Assembly: GCA_020427635.1 (NCBI GenBank)
Contig: JAGQOH010000012.1
Span: 1 to 59,861, forward strand
DNA from: Phycisphaerales bacterium
Lineage (GTDB): Bacteria; Planctomycetota; Phycisphaerae; Phycisphaerales; UBA1924
DNA: 59,861 bases
Direction of reading: 5' to 3'
Shown here: positions 53,846-59,861 of the stretch, one piece after another
Layout: each line of letters opens with the position of its first letter
How positions within the stretch are numbered: the stretch's first letter is position 1
The notes under the pieces: generated by a model
Told to the model about the DNA's origin: nothing
The model's input: only the letters and a program-made list of their open reading frames with translations
Databases searched by the model: none
Program-made: the position numbers and the translations under genes

Positions 53846-54534
53846 TGCCCACTGCACACCACGCAGCATGGCTGGTCTGGGCGGTCATCACCGCGATCGT
53901 GTGCGTCATGGGCGTCAGGATGCGCGGCACACCCAAGGGCGCTCGCTTCGACCGATTGATCGGCTTGACCCTTGCTCTCGGCTATGTGGTGGTCAACATC
54001 TACTGGTTCTCGCCCCCGAACCTCGCCTGGGACGACTCCCTGCCCATCCAACTGTGTGACCTCGCGGCCCTGTGCGCACCGCTCGCGATCCTCACGCGCA
54101 GGCGACCCCTCCGCGTGCTGCTCTATTTCTGGGGCTTTGGCCTTTCGACACAGGGCTTCTTCACGCCCACCGTCGCGCCCGATCCCACGCTGGGCAAGTT
54201 CTGGATGCACTGGATCAATCACGGCGCGGTGGTCGGCGGCGCGGTGTATGACCTCGTCGTGTGCCGCTATCGACCAACCTGGCGCGACTGGCGCTTCGCC
54301 ATCATCGCAAGCCTCCTCTACGTCGCACTCATCTTCGGGCTCGACATCGCCACCGGCTGGAACTACGCCTACGTTGGCAACGCCACGCCCGAGCAAAAAA
54401 CGCTCGTCGATGTGCTCGGCCCCTGGCCCCTGCGCGTCCTCTGGATCGTCCTCATCGCCGGCGGCGCCATGACCGCGCTCATGCTCCCCTGGACCATCGC
54501 GCGCCGCCTCAAGCTGCGCGGCACGAACCAGTAA
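53845..54534 (+). CDS. YwaF/TIGR02206-type membrane protein
   Basis: A 229-residue protein with about six membrane segments and the family motif LPIQLCDLAALCAPLAI near residue 65. The family is widespread and uncharacterised; it is not a transporter of known type. The ATG shares one base with the rlmN stop (TGATG), so translation is coupled. Loop motifs such as HWINHGAVVGG are present. Role unknown. Confidence 0.8.
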   Translation: MPTAHHAAWLVWAVITAIVCVMGVRMRGTPKGARFDRLIGLTLALGYVVVNIYWFSPPNLAWDDSLPIQLCDLAALCAPLAILTRRRPLRVLLYFWGFGLSTQGFFTPTVAPDPTLGKFWMHWINHGAVVGGAVYDLVVCRYRPTWRDWRFAIIASLLYVALIFGLDIATGWNYAYVGNATPEQKTLVDVLGPWPLRVLWIVLIAGGAMTALMLPWTIARRLKLRGTNQ

Positions 54535-54543
54535 ACTCCGCGC

Positions 54544-55203
54544 ATGCCCGACTTCGATCCCACCACGCTCGACATTGCCCGCCGGTACAAGCTGCTCATC
54601 GGCACGATCGTCCCCCGCCCAATTGCGCTCGTTTCAACCGTCTCCACCCAGGGACGCACCAACCTCGCGCCGTTCTCCTTCTTCGCGGGCGTCGGCTCCA
54701 ACCCGATGACGCTCCTTTTCTGTCCCGCCACGAACGCCGACGGCACCGACAAAGACACGTTGCGCAATGCCGCTCCAACAAGTGAAGGCGGCGTCGGACA
54801 GTTCGTCGTCAACGTCGCCACCGAGCACTACGCGGCGAAGGTTGCCGCCGCCGCCGAGGAATTGCCCTTTGGCGAGAGCGAGTTCGACCTCGTGGGCCTG
54901 ACCCCCGAAACGGCGACGAAAGTCCGCCCCCCGCGCGTCAAGGAGAGCCCAGTCTGCTTCGAATGCGAGACGGTGCAGGTGATCCGCACGAATGCCGGCG
55001 CCCCCTCCTCGGGCAACATCGTCCTCGGGCGCGTGGTCTGGGCGCGTGTGCATGACGATGTGGTCGACGGACGCCTGCGCATCGCTCCATCTCAACTCAA
55101 AGCCATCGGCCGTATGGCGGGGCTGACCTATTGCACAACGCGCGAGCGTTTTGACTTGCCGTGGGGCAGGGCGGCGCTGGAAATCGAATGCCCCTTTAAA
55201 TAG
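54544..55203 (+). CDS. Flavin reductase-like FMN-binding protein
   Basis: A 219-residue split-barrel protein: LIGTIVPRPIALVSTVSTQGRTNLAPFSFFAGVGSNP is the flavin-reductase-like N-terminal, followed by KDTLRNA, FVVNVATEHYA, and VVWARVHDDVVDGRL. Such proteins bind FMN and reduce it or act on other electron acceptors. The gap to the previous gene is nine bases, so it probably shares the operon. Substrate unknown. Confidence 0.87.
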   Translation: MPDFDPTTLDIARRYKLLIGTIVPRPIALVSTVSTQGRTNLAPFSFFAGVGSNPMTLLFCPATNADGTDKDTLRNAAPTSEGGVGQFVVNVATEHYAAKVAAAAEELPFGESEFDLVGLTPETATKVRPPRVKESPVCFECETVQVIRTNAGAPSSGNIVLGRVVWARVHDDVVDGRLRIAPSQLKAIGRMAGLTYCTTRERFDLPWGRAALEIECPFK

Positions 55204-55206
55204 CCG

Positions 55207-56142
55207 TCACTTGTTGCGCCATCTCTTGTGGCACTGAGCGCACGCAGCTTCCATCGCGTTGAATTGGAGCTTGCGCTGCTTGACGTCCTGTGCCACGATC
55301 GCGGCCTCCAACTGCTCCGCAATTCGGCCCGCCCAACGAATGTCTTGCATTAGTGGAATCGGCCCATCGTCAAACGACTCGAGCGAGCGAAACTGATCAT
55401 GCAAATTGCCCGCCTCCGCAGCAGGAACCAAGTCCGGATGCGCCGCAGGCGTTGACCAGTCCGCCTCGACAGTGCGCTGCAGATTGTCCCAGTGCTGATC
55501 GATCGTTGCCATCGCCTGTGCAATCGTTCCAGGAAAGTTCGCCTCGGGCAGAGCACGCCCGTCAATCGCGTTCGCCGCAGCGGGTGGCGGCGCCTCGCCC
55601 GCTTCACGCACACACGCAAACAGCCCCGGATAGTCCTGCGACGTCCCCGCCTCAGCCAGGAACCGCAACCCCGCTTCCGCCGACAACTCTCCCAATCCCA
55701 CGAGTGCATACGCCGTCGCCGCAGGCCCGCGATGCAGACCGTGATGGCAGTGCACATAGATCGGGCGCTCGCAGTCACGCAACGCCGCAACCAACTCCGC
55801 TCGGCGCTGCGTGTCGATGCCCGCATACTGAATGGGCAGATGCACGTACTGCATCCCGTGCGCACGCACCGCCTCGGCATCTGGCCTGGCGCCATCAACG
55901 GAGATGATCGTCCTCACGCCGAGCGCCGCAAGCTCCGCGAACGCCGCCTCCCCTACAGGTTGCGCGCCGCTGTACACCCCCGCCACCGGTCGATGCACAT
56001 GCTGCAAGTACTCAAATGTTGGCATTGCCGGCGCTTCCGTACTCGTAGCGCGCTCCGCATCCACCTGCCCCGGCCCCTCCGAACCGCCGCCACAGCTTCC
56101 CAGCAAAGCAAACGGACAGGCGAACACCACCGCCCACCTCAT
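55207..56142 (-). CDS. Lipoprotein joining a CX5R phosphatase domain to a CxxCH heme site
   Basis: A 311-residue protein with a lipobox (ALLGSC, Cys17). Residues 45-200 are a dual-specificity/tyrosine phosphatase-like domain: LGVRTIISVDG, then the signature VHCHHGLHRGP with Cys132 and Arg138 (CX5R). The last 60 residues form a helix ending in MEAACAQCHKRWRN, a CxxCH heme c site (Cys301, Cys304, His305) as in cytochrome c'-type domains. Both would be on the periplasmic side, where the System II machinery of this window attaches heme. The stop of the FkbM gene overlaps its ATG. A phosphatase linked to heme is unusual; no natural substrate is evident. Confidence 0.72.
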   Translation of the reverse strand: MRWAVVFACPFALLGSCGGGSEGPGQVDAERATSTEAPAMPTFEYLQHVHRPVAGVYSGAQPVGEAAFAELAALGVRTIISVDGARPDAEAVRAHGMQYVHLPIQYAGIDTQRRAELVAALRDCERPIYVHCHHGLHRGPAATAYALVGLGELSAEAGLRFLAEAGTSQDYPGLFACVREAGEAPPPAAANAIDGRALPEANFPGTIAQAMATIDQHWDNLQRTVEADWSTPAAHPDLVPAAEAGNLHDQFRSLESFDDGPIPLMQDIRWAGRIAEQLEAAIVAQDVKQRKLQFNAMEAACAQCHKRWRNK

Positions 56143-56945
56143 CGCCGCACCGCCCAGATGAACTCCGCCTGCTGATGATCGGGCGTCGCGCGAAACATGT
56201 GATCGCCGCATTGCCATGCGAACCCCGCGGCGGTCAATCGCTCCAGCACATCGTCGACGCGCCCATGCTCGGGATGCACCTCCATGCACAGCGCCCCTAC
56301 GCGATCGAGCCACTCCGGTTCCTTGAAGAGCCCATATTCCCCGCCCTCGATATCCATCTTCAATACATCGACGCGCTCAATGCCGTGCGCATCGAACAAT
56401 CCTGCTAGCGATCGCGTTGGCCCTGGCGGCGGCGTGCCGTCCCCAAGCGCCCCGACAAACGCGCTCTCAACCCGACACCCCGCGAAACGCATCGCACGCA
56501 TGCTCGTCTCAATCGCTCGCTTCAACTCCGGCAGCCCTTCGACCGCCAGGATGTTCTTCGCTCCACAGCCCGCAGCGATCGCACTGAACACACCGCGATT
56601 CGCCCCAAGGTCCACCACCCAGTTCGCATCCACAATCGCGCGATCAACGCCATTGCGCAGATAGCAATTGCGCACACCAAGCTCGCGCACAAGCCCAAAG
56701 GTGTACGTTCCATCCTTAACAATCGCGTCGATCGCAGGACAGTCGATGCGCACGCGCCGCCCCATGAATTTGAACGATACAACCCTGCGCCCCATCCGCC
56801 GATCCACCGACTTCAGGTCACGCTCGCGCGCAACGTCCGGCAACGACCGCAGCATCACGACGCACAGTCGAGCGTATCCCATGGGGCCAAGCACGCCCAG
56901 CGCTCGCGGCCCAAGATTCAACAGCAGCTTGCGCAACGCCGCCAT
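56139..56945 (-). CDS. FkbM family methyltransferase
   Basis: A 268-residue SAM-dependent methyltransferase. The SAM motif is VVDLGANRGVFSAIAAG near residue 110, then ILAVEGLPELKRAIETSM and the FkbM signature VDVLKMDIEGGEYGLFKE near 195, MEVHPEH and a C-terminal WAVRR. FkbM enzymes methylate sugars, peptides or antibiotics. No biosynthetic cluster is nearby. The first 60 residues are helical and not conserved. It couples to the phosphatase-heme lipoprotein by ATGA, and purF lies three bases upstream. Confidence 0.85.
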   Translation of the reverse strand: MAALRKLLLNLGPRALGVLGPMGYARLCVVMLRSLPDVARERDLKSVDRRMGRRVVSFKFMGRRVRIDCPAIDAIVKDGTYTFGLVRELGVRNCYLRNGVDRAIVDANWVVDLGANRGVFSAIAAGCGAKNILAVEGLPELKRAIETSMRAMRFAGCRVESAFVGALGDGTPPPGPTRSLAGLFDAHGIERVDVLKMDIEGGEYGLFKEPEWLDRVGALCMEVHPEHGRVDDVLERLTAAGFAWQCGDHMFRATPDHQQAEFIWAVRR

Positions 56946-56948
56946 CGC

Positions 56949-58439
56949 TTAGCAATTCCCCGTCATGGCGTGCTTGCGCAGCGCCGGATCAATCGCGATC
57001 CGATACTCACCCGAATAGCACGCTGTGCAGAAGTGCTCGCCCGCAACATCCGCACACGCCGCCACAGAGAGCATGCCGTCAATACTCAGGAAATGCAGCG
57101 AATCAACGCCAATGATCTCGCGAATCTTCTCCACACTTCGATTCGTGGCAATCAGTTCGCTCGGGTCGGCAAAGTCAACCCCAAAGAAGCATGGATATCG
57201 AATCGGCGGGCAACTGATGCGCAGGTGCACCTCCTTCGCCCCCGCCGCACGTACTTGGTCCATCTTGATCTTCGTCGTGGTGCCGCGGACAACCGAGTCG
57301 TCGACGATCACCACGCGCTTGTCGCGCACGACTTCGGAAACGATATTCAGCTTCACGCGCACCGCCGCCGCGCGCTCCGCATCCGTCGGCTTGATGAACG
57401 TCCGCCCGACATACCGATTCGGAATGATTCCCTCGCGATAGGGCAGACCAGAAGCACGCGCATACCCCGTCGCGGCGCTGCGCCCCGAGTCCGGCATCGG
57501 CATCACCAAGTCCGCTTCGACCGGCGCTTCTTCTGCAAGCTTCGCGCCCAAACGCTCGCGCACCGTCTGCACGGTCTGCCCGAAGATGAGGCTTGCGGGG
57601 CTTGCGAAATAGACATGTTCGAATACGCAGTGCGCCCGGCGCGGCGACGCCTCTGCAAACCGCCGCGATGACAACCCATCATCACTCAATGTCACAATCT
57701 CGCCCGGCTCTACATCGCGCACATACGTCGCCCCAAGCACATCGAGCGCCACCGTCTCACTTGCGACGAAATAGCTGCCGCTTGGCAGCTTGCCGATCGC
57801 CAGCGGCCGCCACCCGAACGGATCCCGCGCCGCCTCGATCCGGTCCTGATGCAACACCACAATGCTGAAAGCCCCGCTCACCTGCTGCAACGCCTCGGCC
57901 AGCGCATCGCACTCTTTATCCCGAGACGCCGCCGCCATGAGCGCCAGCATCACTTCCGTATCGCTTGTCGTGCTGAACGCGTGCCCCTTCCCCTCGAGTT
58001 CCTTCCGCTGTTGGACCGCATTCACAAGATTGCCGTTGTGCGCGAGCGCGACCGGGCCCCCGCGGTAATGCCCGACCAGCGGCTGCGCGTTGGCCGCCGC
58101 CGATGGCCCCATCGTCGAATAGCGGTTGTGCCCGATGGCGCCGCCCCACTTGCGGACGCCCTTGCCCGCGTGCGCCGTCGCCCGAGCCGCGGCGTGCGCA
58201 TCGAGACGCTCAATATCCCGCTGCGTGATCGCCTGCGACACGAGCCCCATGCCGACCGCCCGGTCGATGATCCGCCCATCGGTCGTGCACAGCCCGGCCG
58301 ACTCCTGCCCACGATGCTGAAGTGCATACAGCGAGAGAAACGCCAGCCGCGCAGGGTGCTCTTCGCCCCAGATGCCAACGACGCCGCACTTTTCCTTGGC
58401 TTCGCGCGGCTCATCGAGTTGGGGGAGGGTGAGGGGCAT
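56949..58439 (-). CDS. purF: Amidophosphoribosyltransferase
   Basis: PurF makes 5-phosphoribosylamine, the first step of purine synthesis. A 17-residue propeptide precedes Cys18 (CGVVGIWG), the Ntn glutaminase nucleophile. The PRPP loop is VVIVDDSVVRGTT near residue 373. The 4Fe-4S-type cysteines are seen in AHCVFEHVYFASP and FCTACYSGEYR, so this is the Bacillus-type oxygen-sensitive enzyme. TACACT lies eight bases before ATG 58439, in the 18-base gap after the next gene upstream. Confidence 0.95.
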   Translation of the reverse strand: MPLTLPQLDEPREAKEKCGVVGIWGEEHPARLAFLSLYALQHRGQESAGLCTTDGRIIDRAVGMGLVSQAITQRDIERLDAHAAARATAHAGKGVRKWGGAIGHNRYSTMGPSAAANAQPLVGHYRGGPVALAHNGNLVNAVQQRKELEGKGHAFSTTSDTEVMLALMAAASRDKECDALAEALQQVSGAFSIVVLHQDRIEAARDPFGWRPLAIGKLPSGSYFVASETVALDVLGATYVRDVEPGEIVTLSDDGLSSRRFAEASPRRAHCVFEHVYFASPASLIFGQTVQTVRERLGAKLAEEAPVEADLVMPMPDSGRSAATGYARASGLPYREGIIPNRYVGRTFIKPTDAERAAAVRVKLNIVSEVVRDKRVVIVDDSVVRGTTTKIKMDQVRAAGAKEVHLRISCPPIRYPCFFGVDFADPSELIATNRSVEKIREIIGVDSLHFLSIDGMLSVAACADVAGEHFCTACYSGEYRIAIDPALRKHAMTGNC

Positions 58440-58447
58440 TTGGTATG

Positions 58448-58453
58448 AGTGTA
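58448..58453 (-). promoter_or_regulatory. Candidate -10 box (TACACT), leaderless purF
   Basis: TACACT on the minus strand lies eight bases before ATG 58439, in the short gap after the 58458-59219 gene. There is no Shine-Dalgarno; the transcript would start within a few bases of the ATG. Confidence 0.4.
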
Positions 58454-58457
58454 CGCC

Positions 58458-59219
58458 CTACTCCTGAGTGATCGCTTCCTTGTACTGGTCCAGCATTTTC
58501 TTGAAGAACTCGAACGTATTCGAGTCCATCCGCGGGATATGGACCACGCGAATGGTCTTGTCCTTCATCACTAGAGGAAGGGGCAGGTCGTCCGCTCGAA
58601 CTTCTGGCTTTGGCTCCATTGTGACAGCCGGTACCTTTCGACCTGGCACGCTTGGCTGCGTCGGGCCCGATGCCGGAGCGCCGTGAGGTGCGTCTTCGAT
58701 GTCGCCGCCGGTACCTCCCTCAAGCGGCACAGACTCGTTCACCCGAGCGTAATCGAACGTCGCTCGAACCTGTGAAAGGAAAGGCTTGACGGCTCGCTCG
58801 TTGAAGTTCTTCTCTTGAACAAGCCACACCTGAATGGTGGTGTCCTGAGGCAGCCCGTGCGGCCAGCGCTCTCTCATTTCTGCATGAATCTTCGGCTCAA
58901 GAGCCGCCTTTAGGACTGCCGCATCGCGCTCGGGACTCTCCTCCCGCGGATCCGTGAGAATTCGCCACGCAAGCTCAGTCAGTCGCACGGTGCGCTGATC
59001 CTTGGAGCCAGCGTCGTCAATCAAGCCAAACTTCTTCACACTGGCGAGTTGCTGATGACCCGCACCGCTCTTGGCCGTGTAGCCCCACTGTTGCAACGCC
59101 TGATCCACGGGGATCGGCTTGCGATTCGGGGCATACTCCTTCAAGGTTCGAGCCCGGTCGATCGCAGACTTCAGATCGATAGCTGGGTACCCTGGACTGC
59201 GAATACCACGTTCTGCCAT
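58458..59219 (-). CDS. Uncharacterised protein with winged-helix-like N-terminus
   Basis: A 253-residue protein. The first 100 residues (DLKSAIDRARTLKEYAPNRKPIPVDQALQQWGYTAKSGAGHQQLASVKKFGLID, then VRLTELAWRILTDP) look like a DNA-binding winged-helix domain of the DUF5343 kind. The rest has a Pro/Gly linker near 170-200 and a short C-terminal RVVHIPRMDSNTFEFFKKMLDQYK. ATG 59219 has GGAGGTG just upstream. Its base composition looks less GC-rich than its neighbours. Function unknown. Confidence 0.75.
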   Translation of the reverse strand: MAERGIRSPGYPAIDLKSAIDRARTLKEYAPNRKPIPVDQALQQWGYTAKSGAGHQQLASVKKFGLIDDAGSKDQRTVRLTELAWRILTDPREESPERDAAVLKAALEPKIHAEMRERWPHGLPQDTTIQVWLVQEKNFNERAVKPFLSQVRATFDYARVNESVPLEGGTGGDIEDAPHGAPASGPTQPSVPGRKVPAVTMEPKPEVRADDLPLPLVMKDKTIRVVHIPRMDSNTFEFFKKMLDQYKEAITQE

Positions 59220-59421
59220 GAGCCACCTCCATTCTCAGCCAGCCTAGGCATGTCGAACCCCGGTGTCAATCCAGTGTCGCATGCCATTCTGTCTCCGTCC
59301 TGTCTCGTTCATGGTTTGTCAGGGCTTGCTTCCGGGATGATGCCGCCGTAGGATGCCGCGAGCTGCGACGCGGTCGGAGGCCGCACTCGCCCAGCGGCAC
59401 TTACGCCGATAGGCAATAATC

Positions 59422-59715
59422 ATGCTGGAAAACAAGACTATTCCTACCCATGACTCCACTACCAGCCTCGCGATCACCCGAAGCGAAACGGGCCCAAACC
59501 AATGCCCGTCTCCTCGCTCCTCCGCGGTTCCAGGCGGTGAAGATACCGCAAAGACAGCAAATTACTCCAAATCTTGGGCCGCTCAGATCACCGGGCCCGC
59601 GTTGGCTGTGATCGCCTTGGTTGCGATCATTGGACTGGTCTGGGTTTGCCACCGGGTAGTCGATTTGGGCGAGCATGCCATCGATCGCGGAAATCCGACC
59701 ATCCCCTCCCCTTGA
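59422..59715 (+). CDS. Small one-TM protein, unknown
   Basis: A 97-residue protein. The N-terminal half is polar (Thr/Ser/Pro-rich) and residues 57-75 (GPALAVIALVAIIGLVWVC) are one membrane span with a short cytoplasmic or periplasmic tail. The hydrophobic core suggests real coding, but there is no ribosome site and an overlapping frame on the other strand is longer, so the call is tentative. Confidence 0.45.
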   Translation: MLENKTIPTHDSTTSLAITRSETGPNQCPSPRSSAVPGGEDTAKTANYSKSWAAQITGPALAVIALVAIIGLVWVCHRVVDLGEHAIDRGNPTIPSP

Positions 59716-59740
59716 CACCCCCCGCCCCGCTCCCGACAAT
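59712..59740 (+). promoter_or_regulatory. Near-consensus sigma-70 promoter near the window end
   Basis: TTGACA (59712-59717), then 17 bases and GACAAT (59735-59740). This is the closest match to consensus that I found. It reads toward the window end, with transcription expected to start near 59747. No protein gene is visible in the 115 bases after it, so the target may be an RNA gene or operon outside the window. Confidence 0.5.
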
Positions 59741-59861
59741 TCCCCCCCACCAATTATTTCCCGCATCCCCCCCGCGCCTTCGCCGGACCGGACCACCATC
59801 GCGGCAACCCGGTTTTGATCGGTTTTCCCAAACACCCGTAGCCCCCCTGGCCCAGAAAAAA

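Noticed and set aside
59401..59835. Minus-strand frame of 144 residues at the window end
   Set aside because: No ribosome site, no recognisable domain; it overlaps a plus-strand frame with a membrane segment.

Overview
The window looks like chromosomal core sequence from a GC-rich member of the Planctomycetota, most likely the Phycisphaerae. The evidence is a secreted protein ending in a PEP-CTERM-like anchor (PTPG, a hydrophobic stretch, then RRRR), a large secreted protein ending in two dockerin-like LADLN repeats with GACC cysteine motifs, a pseudopilin-like protein with planctomycete style, a MlaD/MlaF pair, LPS-export genes, and System II cytochrome c maturation. No CRISPR array, prophage, transposase or plasmid gene was seen.

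Layout. 1-1.4 kb: end of a SpoIIE-type phosphatase, a VOC protein and a YkgJ-type cysteine protein, coupled by 4-base overlaps. 1.5-2.4: PEP-CTERM-like secreted protein. 2.6-8.3: leftward run of GT2 glycosyltransferase, a BshC-like protein, a one-TM protein, M24 peptidase, accB and accC. 8.4-12.4: kdsD and a very large LptC/OstA-like protein. 12.6-18.2: scpA, a membrane protein and smc. 18.4-21.1: FlgI-domain lipoprotein and elbB. 21.1-23.0: pseudopilin and obgE, divergent. 23.0-25.2: rhomboid and site-2 protease side by side. 25.4-27.3: MlaF and MlaD homologues. 27.4-31.3: MBL-fold hydrolase, tRNA-Glu, an hpf-ptsN-ptsH module and a DUF502 protein. 31.4-35.8: HExxH/PDZ protein, purN, nadB and a lipoprotein. 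36.2-42.6: ccsA, resB, panB and an HtrA protease. 42.6-45.1: YdjY-like protein and rpsP-trmD-rplS (no rimM). 45.3-50.7: giant secreted protein with a clear terminator, ECF sigma factor and a putative membrane partner. 50.8-55.2: rpmI, rplT, ispH, rlmN, a YwaF-like protein and a flavin reductase. 55.2-59.7: phosphatase-cytochrome lipoprotein, FkbM methyltransferase, purF and two unknown proteins.

The genes are mostly housekeeping: fatty acid (acc), purine (purF, purN), NAD (nadB), pantothenate (panB), isoprenoid (ispH, elbB), translation, chromosome condensation (smc, scpA) and envelope biogenesis. Two organisational traits recur. First, many neighbours overlap by ATGA or GTGA, and this was used to fix several starts. 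Second, about ten transcription units carry a TAnnnT-type -10 box only 6-9 bases before the start codon with no Shine-Dalgarno, which suggests leaderless or nearly leaderless mRNAs. The most unusual single proteins are the lipoprotein joining a CX5R phosphatase to a CxxCH heme site (55207-56142), the sigma-factor partner with a pseudopilin-like outer domain (49486-50709), the FlgI-domain lipoprotein with alpha repeats (18385-20265), and the two intramembrane proteases that share a homologous C-terminal tail (23027-25242).
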